From the NCBI GenBank assembly GCA_052400665.1, contig JBQTGK010000016.1: a DNA stretch of 64,000 nt; one strand, 5' to 3'. The stretch comes from JBQTGK01 sp052400665. Its GTDB lineage: Bacteria > Bacteroidota > Bacteroidia > Bacteroidales > Marinifilaceae. A model generated the notes under the pieces. The model ran no database searches, had not been told where the DNA came from, and saw nothing but the letters and a program-made list of their open reading frames with translations. Below are positions 18,207 through 28,282 of this stretch, piece by piece. Position 1 is the stretch's first letter. Each line of letters begins with the position of its first letter. The position numbers and the translations under genes are program-made.

Positions 18207-19679
18207 TTATTTTATGATTTCCCATTCAAAACCATCTTTAGTATCTTTTACCGCGATGCCTAAATTGGTTAACTCATCTCTTATTTTATCAGCTGTAGCC
18301 CAGTCTTTATTCTTTTTAGCTTCGTTTCGGGTTGTAAGAAGCAAAGAAATTACCTTATCCAGCATTTCATTGTCGCCTTCTTCGTCGCCCTCATCTTTTA
18401 ATCCCAAAACATCAAAAACTAAAGATCGGTATAGTGTTTTTAAGGATTCCAGATCGCTTGCTGTAATTTTCTCTTTTCCAACAAGCAAAGAATTTATCAT
18501 TTTAACGCCATCGAACAAATGAGCAATTAAAATAGGTGTATTTAAATCGTCGTTAAGAGCATCGTAACTTTTACTTTTTAAATCCTGAACCGAAACACTT
18601 GATGAATCTGAAGCCTGAATTTTATCTAGACTTGCAATAGCAGTCATCAATCGCTTGAATCCTTTTTCTGCAGCTTTTAAAGCATCGTTAGAAAAATCGA
18701 GCGGACTACGATAATGAGCCTGAAGCATAAAGAAACGAACAGTCATTGGACTGTATGCCTGCTCCAATACATCATTTTCGCCAGAAAACATGGTCCCAAG
18801 GGTAATAAAATTACCTAATGATTTTCCCATTTTCTGTCCGTTAATGGTAATCATATTATTATGCATCCAATATTTTACAGCTTCTTTTCCATAAGCTCCT
18901 GTCGATTGTGCAATTTCACATTCGTGATGCGGAAATTGTAAGTCCAATCCACCACCATGAATATCGAATTCGGCACCTAAATATTTTTGGCTCATTGCCG
19001 AGCACTCCAGGTGCCATCCCGGAAAACCATCGCTCCATTTCGAAGGCCAGCGCATAATATGTTCGGGAGCTGCTTTTTTCCACAAAGCAAAATCGAAAGA
19101 ATTCTTCTTTTCGCTTTGACCTGCAAGCTCGCGAGTATTCGCGATTAAGTCTTCTATCTTACGTCCCGATAATTTACCGTATTCATATTTCTTGCTGTAA
19201 GCCTCAACATCAAAATAAATTGATCCGTTACTTTCGTAAGCAAAATTATTTTCCAGTAATCGGTCTATTACCTCCATCTGTTCGATAATATGTCCCGATG
19301 CGCGAGGCTCGATACTTGGCATACGAACATTCAAATCATCCATATCCTTATGGTAACGATCGGTAAAGTACTGAACTATTTCCATAGGTTCCAGCTGCTC
19401 TAATCTTGCTTTTTTAGCAATTTTATCTTCTCCTTCATCGGCATCGTTAACCAGGTGACCAACATCGGTAATGTTTCTCACATAACGCACTTTATACTCT
19501 AAATGAGTAAGATACCTAAACAATAAATCGAAAGTAATTGCCGGGCGAGCATGTCCTAAATGCGCATCGCCATATACTGTAGGACCACATACATACAAAC
19601 CAACATGTGGTGCATTAATGGGTTCGAACAACTCTTTTTTCCGATGTAGTGTATTATATATGAATAGCTTGTTTTCCAT
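18207..19679 (-). CDS. cysS: Cysteinyl-tRNA synthetase
   Basis: This enzyme charges tRNA-Cys. The class I HIGH motif appears as HLGH (residues 40-43) in CGPTVYGDAHLGHARP, the KMSKS loop as KMGKS (near 283), and the zinc ligands as Cys31, the Cys in HLECSAMS and the HHECE cluster. At 490 residues it is of normal length. Transcription is monocistronic and ends at the adjacent hairpin. The long gap upstream separates it from the divergent rnr. Confidence 0.97.
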   Translation of the reverse strand: MENKLFIYNTLHRKKELFEPINAPHVGLYVCGPTVYGDAHLGHARPAITFDLLFRYLTHLEYKVRYVRNITDVGHLVNDADEGEDKIAKKARLEQLEPMEIVQYFTDRYHKDMDDLNVRMPSIEPRASGHIIEQMEVIDRLLENNFAYESNGSIYFDVEAYSKKYEYGKLSGRKIEDLIANTRELAGQSEKKNSFDFALWKKAAPEHIMRWPSKWSDGFPGWHLECSAMSQKYLGAEFDIHGGGLDLQFPHHECEIAQSTGAYGKEAVKYWMHNNMITINGQKMGKSLGNFITLGTMFSGENDVLEQAYSPMTVRFFMLQAHYRSPLDFSNDALKAAEKGFKRLMTAIASLDKIQASDSSSVSVQDLKSKSYDALNDDLNTPILIAHLFDGVKMINSLLVGKEKITASDLESLKTLYRSLVFDVLGLKDEGDEEGDNEMLDKVISLLLTTRNEAKKNKDWATADKIRDELTNLGIAVKDTKDGFEWEIIK

Positions 19680-20248
19680 ATCCGTTAAAATATTTCGAAT
19701 TTGTATTGGGGATGTAAAATTATAAAAAATTATTTCACAGAATAAATAATCGCACTAATAACTTTATAATTCTGATAGATAGCCCCTTTATAGAAGCTAT
19801 TTTTATACCAAAAGACAATTCTATTTTTGTAAACTATCACACTTAAAGTTGATTTTAATGATGCATTTAACATTAAATACAAACTAAATCAATATCGTTT
19901 TTTTCATATTTCACGATTTTTATTGTCTATATAGTTTCCTTCTTGTATCTTTGCACCGTTACAATATTCTATCCAATATCCTTGTTTTAGATTTCTTCAT
20001 CAACAAGATTAGCCTATCCTTAATACCTGCTCTCTGGGATAGATTGAAAAAATCAAATTAAAAACAATAAAGAAAAGGCTATTTATATTGACTTAAATTA
20101 TTTTTGAAAAGCACTTCCAACGATAAATTCCGATCACATCGAAATTTCTTAAAGTTTAATTAAGACAGATATCGGTCGAATTACAAATATTATTCATAAA
20201 TTAAAATGGAAGTCTGTTTTCACAGCAATCTTAACATAGATTAAAAAA
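19680..20248. other. Divergent cysS-rnr intergenic region with long rnr leader
   Basis: A 569-base gap. It holds a strong plus-strand promoter (19923-19953) and then about 290 bases of leader before rnr. The leader contains short complementary pieces (CTTGTT/AACAAG near 19983-20010; CTATCC/GGATAG near 20015-20045), consistent with local hairpins. No ORF with coding character is visible, nor any RNA family I recognise. Confidence 0.5.
19923..19953 (+). promoter_or_regulatory. Promoter upstream of rnr
   Basis: TTG (19923-19925), exactly 20 bases, then TATCTTTG (19946-19953), a full match to the Bacteroidota housekeeping promoter. Transcription should begin near 19959, giving a 5' leader of about 290 bases. 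Confidence 0.75.
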
Positions 20249-22402
20249 ATGACAAAAAAACATAAAAAATCAGGTCCGAGACATTCTCGTAAGAGCCTGG
20301 AAAAATTAATTGTAGGAATTTTTAGCAATAATCCGGATAAAACTTTCAACTACAAACAAATATCCAGATTACTGGAAATAAAAGACATGGGAGTTAAGCA
20401 GTTAATCGTTGGTATATTATACGATTTAATTGATCTTGATTTTCTTCATGAATTATCAACCGGAAAATTTAAATTAAAATCGAAAATGGGGAATGTTACA
20501 GGAACTGTAGACATGACAGCCCGAGGTGCAGCTTTTATTGTGTGCGACGATTTAGATGAAGATGTATTTGTTTCTCAGGCGAACCTAAACCGAGCTTTGC
20601 ATGGCGATGTGGTTAATGTATATTTATATGCACGCAAAAAAAGCAAACAACCCGAAGGAGAAGTTGTTGAAATTGTTAAACGCAAAAAAACTACATTCGT
20701 TGGTGTTCTTGAGATATCAAAAAATTATGCCTTTTTGGTTTCTTCGGGAAGACAGATGCCTTACGATATTTTTATTCCGCTTACCAAACTAAACGGAGCT
20801 AACAATGGAGATAAAGCCATTGCTCAAATAACTGAATGGCCTAAAAAATCAAAAAATCCGGTTGGCCAGATCATTAACGTACTTGGAAAACCTGGCGATA
20901 ACGACACTGAAATGCACGCTATTCTTGCAGAATTCGATTTGCCTTATGAATTCCCCGAAAAAGTAAATGCAGCGGCCGAAGAGATTTCCGATGAAATTAC
21001 CAAAGAAGAAATCGCTTTGCGTAAAGATTTTAGAGATATTACAACTTTTACCATCGACCCGCATGATGCGAAAGATTTTGATGATGCATTGTCAATAAGA
21101 ACTCTGGAAAATGGAAATTGGGAAGTTGGTGTTCACATTGCCGATGTAACTCATTACGTTCGAAAAGGAAGTATAATTGAACAGGAAGCATTCGATAGAG
21201 CCACTTCTGTTTACCTGGTAGACAGGGTTGTTCCTATGCTACCGGAACGATTATCGAATGGTGTTTGTTCGCTACGCCCAAAAGAGGAAAAATTAACATT
21301 CTCTGCCGTTTTTGAGATGAATAGTAAGGCCGAAGTTCTAAATACCTGGATTGGTAAAACCGTAATTAATTCGGACAGAAGATTTACCTACGAAGAAGCT
21401 CAGGAGATTATTGAAACAGGTGAAGGAGACTTTAAAGAAGAAGTTCTTTGCATGGATAAACTTGCAAAACTGCTTCGGGAAAAACGCTTTAAAAAAGGAG
21501 CAATTGATTTTGATCGATTTGAAGTTAAATTTGAAATTGATGAGAAAGGAAAACCAACTCGTGTTTTCTTTAAAGAGTCGAAAGATTCGAACAAATTAGT
21601 TGAAGAATTTATGCTTTTAGCAAATAAAAAAGTTGCCGAATCGGTTGGTAGAGTCTCAAAAGGAAAAAAAGCAAAGACTTTTATTTACCGAACTCACGAT
21701 CAACCAAATCCTGAAAAGCTAAACTCTTTTAATCAGTTTATTCGCAAATTTGGATACGGAATTAAAACCTCGAATACCAACTCAATTTCGAGTTCTATGA
21801 ATGATTTACTACATCAGGTAAAAGGAGAAAACATACAAAATTTAGTGGAAACTTTAGCAATCCGCTCTATGGCCAAGGCTGAATATTCGACAGTAAATAT
21901 TGGTCACTACGGACTACATTTCGACCACTACTCACATTTTACTTCTCCTATTCGTCGTTATCCCGATATGATGGTTCATCGCCTGCTGGAAAAATATCTT
22001 AGTGGCAGTAAATCGGTAAATGCTGATAAATATGAAGAATTCTGTCAACACTGTAGCGAAATGGAACAAAAAGCCGCTAACGCCGAACGTGCATCAATAA
22101 AATACAAGCAGGTAGAGTTCATGCAGGAACATTTGGGTCAGGAATTCGAAGGAACAATATCGGGTGTTACCGAATGGGGTTTTTATGTAGAATTAGACGA
22201 AAACAAGTGCGAAGGAATGGTTTCAATTCGTGAATTAGAAGATGATTTTTACGAGTTTGATGAAGATAATTATTGCATTGTAGGTCGTCATCATCGAAAG
22301 ATTTATCAATTGGGCGACAAAATATCAATACGAGTTGCAAAAGCCAATTTAGTAGCGAAACAACTTGATTTTGTTTTACCTGATGTAAAAAAAGAATTCT
22401 AA
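20249..22402 (+). CDS. rnr: Ribonuclease R
   Basis: A 3'-5' exoribonuclease that degrades structured RNA. At 717 residues it has N-terminal winged-helix and cold-shock (OB) domains (about 1-230). The RNB catalytic domain starts near residue 250, with metal-binding aspartates in IDPHDAKDFDDAL (about 268-280) and the HYGLHFDHYSHFTSPIRRYPD block (about 551-571). A C-terminal S1 domain runs about 630-700 (GTISGVTEWGFYVEL). A Lys-rich start (TKKHKKSGPRHSRKS) is usual. It is preceded by an unusually long leader. Confidence 0.95.
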   Translation: MTKKHKKSGPRHSRKSLEKLIVGIFSNNPDKTFNYKQISRLLEIKDMGVKQLIVGILYDLIDLDFLHELSTGKFKLKSKMGNVTGTVDMTARGAAFIVCDDLDEDVFVSQANLNRALHGDVVNVYLYARKKSKQPEGEVVEIVKRKKTTFVGVLEISKNYAFLVSSGRQMPYDIFIPLTKLNGANNGDKAIAQITEWPKKSKNPVGQIINVLGKPGDNDTEMHAILAEFDLPYEFPEKVNAAAEEISDEITKEEIALRKDFRDITTFTIDPHDAKDFDDALSIRTLENGNWEVGVHIADVTHYVRKGSIIEQEAFDRATSVYLVDRVVPMLPERLSNGVCSLRPKEEKLTFSAVFEMNSKAEVLNTWIGKTVINSDRRFTYEEAQEIIETGEGDFKEEVLCMDKLAKLLREKRFKKGAIDFDRFEVKFEIDEKGKPTRVFFKESKDSNKLVEEFMLLANKKVAESVGRVSKGKKAKTFIYRTHDQPNPEKLNSFNQFIRKFGYGIKTSNTNSISSSMNDLLHQVKGENIQNLVETLAIRSMAKAEYSTVNIGHYGLHFDHYSHFTSPIRRYPDMMVHRLLEKYLSGSKSVNADKYEEFCQHCSEMEQKAANAERASIKYKQVEFMQEHLGQEFEGTISGVTEWGFYVELDENKCEGMVSIRELEDDFYEFDEDNYCIVGRHHRKIYQLGDKISIRVAKANLVAKQLDFVLPDVKKEF

Positions 22403-22575
22403 AATATAAGTTCCGGATTCTTTAATGATTTACGAAACTAATTTCGATTACTTAATAATTCATAAAAGAATCCGCTTCGCTTCTTTCATCCACTCTTTTT
22501 ATGTAATTTTGATTGAAGGGCTTGTAATATGGGCTATTACAAAAACAGATATCAAAAACAACAATATCATTCCAA

Positions 22576-23928
22576 ATGAAGAGAATTCTAATTATCGATG
22601 ATGATGCTACCATCTGCCTAATGCTGCAGGGATTACTTAAACGTAAAAAATTTGATGCCGACACCGTTTTTTCAGCTGGAGAAGCGATCAAAAAATTGGA
22701 AAATGAAACCTTCGATTTGGTATTAAGCGACTTTCGTTTGCCCGATTTTGATGGCCTTGAATTACTGCAAAAAATTAAGGCTATTCATCCTCGCGTACCA
22801 GTAATTATAATGACATCTTATGCTGATATTAGAACCGCTGTTAGTGCCATTAAAATGGGTGCTTTTGAGTATGTCACAAAACCTTTAAATCCCGATGAAA
22901 TATTATTATTAATTCACTCGGCATTAGAAAAAGCAGAAGAAAAACACGAAGCACCTAAAAAAATCGAGAAAAAGAAAAAACCTGTTATCGATTTTGTTCG
23001 TGGCGAAAGTCCTAGCTCTCTTCAAATTGATCAATACATAAAATTGGTGGCCCCAACCGATATGTCGGTAATTATTGAAGGAGAAAGTGGAACTGGAAAA
23101 GAAATTGCTGCAAGAAGAATTCATTCTGAGAGCAAAAGGAACAACAAAATATTTGTAGCTGTAGACTGCGGTGCTTTGTCTGCCGACTTGGCTGGAAGTG
23201 AATTGTTTGGCCACATAAAAGGTTCATTTACCGGAGCAATAACCGATAAAGAAGGACAGTTTGAAGCTGCCAAAGGAGGCACTCTTTTTTTAGATGAAAT
23301 TGGTAATCTTTCTTACGAAATTCAAGTAAAACTTTTACGGGCTTTACAGGAAAGAAAAGTACGCAGAATAGGCAGCAATAAAGATGTTGATGTTGATGTA
23401 AGAATCGTTGTTGCCACCAACGAAGATTTGGCTTTATCGGTAAACAATGGTGCATTTAGAGAAGATTTATATCATCGCTTAAATGAATTTAAAATAACAG
23501 TTCCTGCACTTCGAAACCGTAAAGAAGACATTGAATTGTTTGCAAATTATTTTCTCGATTTATCGAATAATGAATTGAATAAGAATGTTTCTCAATTTTC
23601 TGATGATGTACTTAACAAATTTAAATCGTACTCCTGGCCAGGTAATTTAAGAGAGCTTCGTAATATTGTTCGTCGTTCGGTTCTTTTAACTCAAGGAGAC
23701 ATTGTTGAGCTAGTTAGTTTACCAATGGAGATAATGAATGATAAAATTCAAAGTGATACCACTATAGAAGGATCGAATCTTAAATTGATTCAGGCAGCCA
23801 ACGAAAAAGAATTAATTATTAGCACGCTACGAAAAGTTAATTTTAATAAATCGAAAGCGGCCAGACTCTTAAATATCGATAGAAAAACACTCTACAACAA
23901 GATAAAACAGTACGGTATCGAAGTTTAA
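22576..23928 (+). CDS. Sigma-54-dependent response regulator (NtrC family)
   Basis: A two-component transcription activator of 450 residues. The receiver domain (1-120) has phospho-acceptor Asp52 (LVLSDFRLP) and the conserved Lys in YVTKPL. The AAA+ domain has Walker A GESGTGKE (about 169-176), the sigma-54 contact loop GSFTGA (about 215; canonical is GAFTGA), Walker B GTLFLDEIG and the arginine region FREDLYHRL. A Fis-type helix-turn-helix closes it (NKSKAARLLNIDRKTLYNKI). A -7 element (TAATTTTG, 22504-22511) lies upstream. It converges with a hybrid histidine kinase 30 bases away, a plausible partner. Confidence 0.94.
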   Translation: MKRILIIDDDATICLMLQGLLKRKKFDADTVFSAGEAIKKLENETFDLVLSDFRLPDFDGLELLQKIKAIHPRVPVIIMTSYADIRTAVSAIKMGAFEYVTKPLNPDEILLLIHSALEKAEEKHEAPKKIEKKKKPVIDFVRGESPSSLQIDQYIKLVAPTDMSVIIEGESGTGKEIAARRIHSESKRNNKIFVAVDCGALSADLAGSELFGHIKGSFTGAITDKEGQFEAAKGGTLFLDEIGNLSYEIQVKLLRALQERKVRRIGSNKDVDVDVRIVVATNEDLALSVNNGAFREDLYHRLNEFKITVPALRNRKEDIELFANYFLDLSNNELNKNVSQFSDDVLNKFKSYSWPGNLRELRNIVRRSVLLTQGDIVELVSLPMEIMNDKIQSDTTIEGSNLKLIQAANEKELIISTLRKVNFNKSKAARLLNIDRKTLYNKIKQYGIEV

Positions 23929-23958
23929 ATGATAAAGGCAAGTATGTGACAAGTAATT

Positions 23959-26508
23959 TTACAATTCAGACATTTCGCTTTTAATAGATGAAATTACAAT
24001 TTTAGAATTTTGTTCCAATTCTTCTACCAATTCCAATATATAATCCGGATCGTCTACTGTTCCGGTTTTTTTATGCAGTAACTCTTCCAGTTCTTTTAAT
24101 AGTGGAATAAGGTTAACAACTTTTAGCTGAGTAAATGAGCCTAGCATTTTATGAGCAATCGAACCCACTTCTAAATAATCAGATTTATCGAAAGCAAGTC
24201 TAAGTTTATACAAACTCTCTTCTGCCGAAAATATAAATTGATTAAGTATTTGTTTAAATAAGTCGGAATCGTCGGATGTAAATTGTTCTATTTGTGATAA
24301 ATCATACAAATCCTCATCCTCCTCAATATCCTCATCTAAAATCTTATTTTCAGTATTTTTTGGCTTTTTCAATAAAAGCTCGGCAAGCATAGAGTTTAAT
24401 ATTTTCTCATTAAAAGGTTTCACCAAACACTCGGTCATACCCGAGGCAATATATTCTTTTAGGTCCGATTCTCTAACATTAGCCGTTAAAGCAATAATTG
24501 GGATGTTTGCCTGTTCAGAATTTTCCAGGGTTCTAATTTTTCTGCAAAGCTCTAATCCTCCCATTTTAGGCATGTGAATATCGGTTAAAACCATATCGTA
24601 TTTTTGCTCCTGAATTAAAGACCATGCCTGTTCTCCATCTTCTACAAAATCTGCTTTTAGCTCCCAGTCAGAAAAAATTGTTTTCAAAAGCAATAAACTA
24701 TAATCATCATCATCAACAATTAGAAATTGTTTTTCGCTTACTACTGACAACAACTCACTATTCGCCTTAAAACTCTCTTCAACTACTATTTCAGAAGCCT
24801 GACTTAAAGGAATTCGAAGCGTAAAACATGAGCCTTTCCCCAACTCACTATGAACAAATAAATCTCCCCCTAATAATTTCGATAACCTTCGGCTTATGGC
24901 TAAACCTAATCCTGTGCCACCATATTTTCTTGCCGAAAAAGTATCAGCCTGACTAAAATCCTCAAATATAGTATTCAACTGATCATCAGCAATTCCAATT
25001 CCGGTATCCTCCACATTAACTTCAAACAAATATAAATCTCCTTCAGGAACAAGGGAGGCCACAATTTTCACGGAACCTTTTTCTGTAAACTTTATGGCAT
25101 TAGATCCCATATTTAATAAAATTTGCTTAATACGAAACGGATCACTTTTTAGGATACTATTCTCATCTCCCGAAAAATAAATTGTAAACTCCAAATTTCG
25201 ATTATCAGCATTTACTTTTAACAAATCGTAAACTTCAGTCACTAAACTTTTCGGATTAAAATTTATGCTTTCGATATTTAATTTACCAGCTTCAATTTTC
25301 GATAAATCGAGAATTTCGTTTACCAAGCCGAGTAAATGTTTCGATGAACTCTTTAAAATATCAACAAAGTTACGCTGATTTTCATGCAAAAATGTTTTAC
25401 TTAACTGATTGGTAAAACCAATAATAGCATTTAATGGTGTTCTGATTTCGTGACTCATGGTAGCCAAAAATTCCTCTTTTACCTTGGCTAATTTTTCAGC
25501 TTTTCTTTTGGCAATAATAAGTTCCGATTTGTAATAATTACTTTTTGTAAGATCGGTTAAAATAAAAATGATAAAAAGAATTCCCAGCACAAAGCCAACA
25601 ATAATGATTACAGATATCACAAATATTGAGTTATTAGCTATTTGTTTGGCTTTATCCGATTCTTTAGTTAATTGTACCAAACGTTCATCTTCTAACTGCT
25701 GCAATAACACTTTAATTTTATCCCACATAATGGAATTTTCCTCAACCAAGCGTAATTCTTCTTTCGAAACAATTTCTCTGTTAAGCTGTTCTTTTGCCTG
25801 CGCAAGCAATAACATATTCTCCAAACTTCGCAGTAAACTATCCGACTGCGGAAGATAACTTGTATCAACCTGTATTTCGGTTCTTTTAATTACCGTTTCA
25901 ATTGAATCGGCCTTTTCGGTATCTTTTTTATTACTGAACAATTTGGCCCAGAGTCCCTTTTTTTTCTCTTTTGTTTCGCTTGGAGTAACAAGAGTATCTA
26001 AAAAAGTAGTTGTGGTAGTTGTGGTTTTAATTTTAGTTTTTGCCGAATCGGAAGCATTACTTAATTGCTGCATTGCAATTTGAGAAAGATTCTCTTTTTC
26101 TTTTGCTCTTTTTAAGCGAACAAATCGCTCCAGTTTATCGGCTCGCTCTTCCAGCAAAACATACATCGAGTCGATTAAAAAAAACGACTTACTACTATCG
26201 GCACTATAAGTTCTTAGGGAATCTAAATTAGCTTGAATTTCTATAATATTTTCGGCATAATGAGCCAGATAACGTTCTTTTTTGGTTAGCGAATAAATTC
26301 TAATTTTATTCTCAGCCTCCGAAAGATTGGTAAGAACTCTATTCATTCTGGCAATTTCAGAATCGGGTTTCGATAAAAAAACAACAGAGTCGAGAAGCTT
26401 ATTGTAAGCCTGATAGGCTATCAACATAGAAGCAATTATAGCCAGGAATACAAAAATATATCCCAAAATTACTTTGACCTTAATGCTACTTCTATTTTCT
26501 GATTTCAT
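23959..26508 (-). CDS. Hybrid histidine kinase with receiver and HPt domains
   Basis: An 849-residue membrane sensor. Transmembrane helices lie near residues 12-32 and 293-315, flanking a periplasmic helical sensor region with a Thr-rich insert (a run of seven Thr near residue 165) and Lys-rich linker. After the second helix come HisKA with His near residue 351 (MSHEIRTPLNAIIGF), HATPase_c (VEDTGIGIADDQL, YGGTGLGLAISRRL), a receiver with Asp near 638 (MVLTDIHMPKMGG) and a C-terminal HPt with His near 784 (IAHKMLGSF). This is a complete phosphorelay in one chain. The convergent sigma-54 regulator is a likely output, though that is inference. Confidence 0.93.
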   Translation of the reverse strand: MKSENRSSIKVKVILGYIFVFLAIIASMLIAYQAYNKLLDSVVFLSKPDSEIARMNRVLTNLSEAENKIRIYSLTKKERYLAHYAENIIEIQANLDSLRTYSADSSKSFFLIDSMYVLLEERADKLERFVRLKRAKEKENLSQIAMQQLSNASDSAKTKIKTTTTTTTFLDTLVTPSETKEKKKGLWAKLFSNKKDTEKADSIETVIKRTEIQVDTSYLPQSDSLLRSLENMLLLAQAKEQLNREIVSKEELRLVEENSIMWDKIKVLLQQLEDERLVQLTKESDKAKQIANNSIFVISVIIIVGFVLGILFIIFILTDLTKSNYYKSELIIAKRKAEKLAKVKEEFLATMSHEIRTPLNAIIGFTNQLSKTFLHENQRNFVDILKSSSKHLLGLVNEILDLSKIEAGKLNIESINFNPKSLVTEVYDLLKVNADNRNLEFTIYFSGDENSILKSDPFRIKQILLNMGSNAIKFTEKGSVKIVASLVPEGDLYLFEVNVEDTGIGIADDQLNTIFEDFSQADTFSARKYGGTGLGLAISRRLSKLLGGDLFVHSELGKGSCFTLRIPLSQASEIVVEESFKANSELLSVVSEKQFLIVDDDDYSLLLLKTIFSDWELKADFVEDGEQAWSLIQEQKYDMVLTDIHMPKMGGLELCRKIRTLENSEQANIPIIALTANVRESDLKEYIASGMTECLVKPFNEKILNSMLAELLLKKPKNTENKILDEDIEEDEDLYDLSQIEQFTSDDSDLFKQILNQFIFSAEESLYKLRLAFDKSDYLEVGSIAHKMLGSFTQLKVVNLIPLLKELEELLHKKTGTVDDPDYILELVEELEQNSKIVISSIKSEMSEL

Positions 26509-26839
26509 CGGTTTGTCAATTCTTTTAAAGATATACTCGCTTACCTGTAAAGTTATAAAGATTTTTCCGAAGTCTGCTTTTACCTATAAATACAAGCCAT
26601 TACAAAATTTATTCTTTGTGGAATAATTACCCGAAAAGTGTAGATAAATTCCCCAAATTTTATACTACAAAATGAAATAAATCTATTTTATTATATTTTT
26701 AAAAAAATATTTTAACAATTGGTTTACTGACAATTAAGCACTATTATCTCAATTAACTCTAAATGATAAAAAATTACGGCACGATATTCACTTGTTTAAG
26801 GTAACAGAATACTGAAACCTAATCTCTAAAATAATTTAT
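26509..26839. other. AT-rich intergenic region, nothing resolved
   Basis: A 331-base gap between the divergent kinase and coiled-coil lipoprotein genes. It is very AT-rich. No hairpin, repeat or full promoter match stands out; both genes' promoters must lie here. Confidence 0.4.
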
Positions 26840-27703
26840 ATGAAACGTATTTATCTAGCATTATTGATTATTCCTTTTTTTATTAGCTGTAATCAAAAAG
26901 AATTAAAACAGTTAAAAGAGCAAAATCAACAATTAACTTCAATGGCCAAACAAAAAGATTCAACGATGAATGATTTTATCGAATCTTTAAACACAATTGA
27001 AGAGAATCTTGAGATTATTAAAAAGAAGGAAAAAATAATTGCAGTTAATTCTGAGAATCCAAATAAATCACAAAAACAAAAAATTGCAAGTGACATAACT
27101 TCAATAAATAACTTATTGGAGCAAAACAGAGAAAAAATTGCCGATTTAGATAACAAGTTAAATAATAGCTGGTATCAAAACTCGAAATTACGAAAACTCA
27201 CAGATCGTTTAAAGACTGAAATAAGTAACAAGGAAACTGAAATTATAGCTTTAAATACAAAAGTTTCCAAATTAAATATCGAAGTTGAAAATCTTAATGG
27301 TCAGGTAACCGAGTTAAATGGAACCGTTTTAGCATTAAATACTGAGAACGAAGAAAAAACTAAAGAGATAAAAGCAAAAATAGAAGAATTAAACACAGGC
27401 TTTTATGTGTGCGGTAGCAACAAAGAATTACAAGAAAAGAAAGTAATTACAAAAGATGGTGGCTTTATTGGCATTGGTAAAACCGCCGTTCTTAGTAAAG
27501 ATTTTAATACAAGTGAATTTAAGAAAATTGATATCACCAAAACTACCACGATCCCGGTAAGCGGGAAGAAGATTAGTTTAGTAACCAGTCATCCAAGTAA
27601 CTCTTATAAGGTTGAGGGAGTTGAAAAAGTTGAAGGTATTACTATCCTGGATCCGGTTGAATTTTGGAAATCTTCGAAATACCTGGTAGTAGCGGTACGA
27701 TAA
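26840..27703 (+). CDS. Coiled-coil lipoprotein
   Basis: A 287-residue lipoprotein with lipobox FISC (Cys17). A long Leu/Glu/Lys heptad coil spans about residues 20-190 (LKQLKEQNQQL, then ENLNGQVTELNGTVLALN). A small C-terminal beta domain contains FYVCGSNKELQEKKVITKDG, IGIGKTAVLSKDFN and VTSHPSNSYKVEG. The C-terminal domain is shared with Bacteroidota proteins sometimes annotated as Cbp1-type collagen-binding adhesins; I cannot confirm adhesion from sequence. A hairpin terminator follows at 27735. Confidence 0.72.
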   Translation: MKRIYLALLIIPFFISCNQKELKQLKEQNQQLTSMAKQKDSTMNDFIESLNTIEENLEIIKKKEKIIAVNSENPNKSQKQKIASDITSINNLLEQNREKIADLDNKLNNSWYQNSKLRKLTDRLKTEISNKETEIIALNTKVSKLNIEVENLNGQVTELNGTVLALNTENEEKTKEIKAKIEELNTGFYVCGSNKELQEKKVITKDGGFIGIGKTAVLSKDFNTSEFKKIDITKTTTIPVSGKKISLVTSHPSNSYKVEGVEKVEGITILDPVEFWKSSKYLVVAVR

Positions 27704-27734
27704 TCAATTCATGGTTGAGTTTTAAGGTTGTCAA

Positions 27735-27764
27735 AGAAAGGCTGTCCAGGAGGGCAGCCTTTCT
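27735..27764 (+). terminator. Terminator hairpin
   Basis: A 10-bp stem (AGAAAGGCTG / CAGCCTTTCT) with a 10-base loop about 30 bases past the coiled-coil lipoprotein gene. The following T tract is interrupted. Confidence 0.6.
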
Positions 27765-27807
27765 TCTTTGTAAAAACTTAAAATCCATTTTGTTTGTTCG
27801 GGAGTTT

Positions 27808-27850
27808 TTGTTTATTTTTATTTAGATTTTTTCTAAATAAAAATAAACAA
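27808..27850. repeat. Perfect 19-bp inverted repeat at a gene start
   Basis: The arms 27808-27826 and 27832-27850 are exact reverse complements, with a loop of five T. It ends five bases before the ATG at 27856, so in RNA it would cover the ribosome-binding region, and in DNA it could be an operator. Confidence 0.75.
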
Positions 27851-27855
27851 ATAAC

Positions 27856-28242
27856 ATGAAAGAAGCATATCAAATTAATAAAGTTTATTCTTTAGTTTTA
27901 ATTCTGGTAGGAGCATTTGGTTTTCTTGCCAGATATTACCAAGTAAGAGATTGGCAATTCACCGCTCTTATTCCTTTATTTTTTGGAGTAATATTATATC
28001 TCTGCACACCCGGCATTAGAAACGAAAATTCGGCCATTGGTCATGTAGCAGCTTTACTTACTACGCTACTTATTATTACTTCATTAGTAATGCTTACAAA
28101 AGGAATTCTTGGCGATATAAGCTGGGGTAGAAAACAATGGATTTTTCTAATCGTTATATTGGGAGGTATCTGGAGTTTACGAAGTCAGATTAACTACTTT
28201 AGAGCTCAGCGAAAAAGAAAAGCCGCCAAAGCTAAGTCATAA
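27856..28242 (+). CDS. Small four-helix membrane protein, unknown
   Basis: A 128-residue inner-membrane protein with four predicted helices (about residues 12-28, 35-52, 65-84 and 95-112) and a basic C-terminus (RAQRKRKAAKAKS). I know no family function. Its start codon follows directly after a perfect 19-bp inverted repeat, an unusual arrangement. A bidirectional terminator separates it from the convergent lspA. Confidence 0.65.
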   Translation: MKEAYQINKVYSLVLILVGAFGFLARYYQVRDWQFTALIPLFFGVILYLCTPGIRNENSAIGHVAALLTTLLIITSLVMLTKGILGDISWGRKQWIFLIVILGGIWSLRSQINYFRAQRKRKAAKAKS

Positions 28243-28243
28243 A

Positions 28244-28265
28244 AAAAAGCCCTTTAGGGCTTTTT
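28244..28265. terminator. Bidirectional terminator hairpin
   Basis: AAAAAGCCC-TTTA-GGGCTTTTT between the convergent genes ending at 28242 and 28283. The tails allow it to act in both directions. Confidence 0.8.
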
Positions 28266-28282
28266 CTTTTTTATATCATATT

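Noticed and set aside
19959..20150. Bacteroidota 6S-like RNA in the rnr leader
   Set aside because: I could not draw the long near-continuous hairpin with central bubble that 6S RNA needs, and no closing stem was found.
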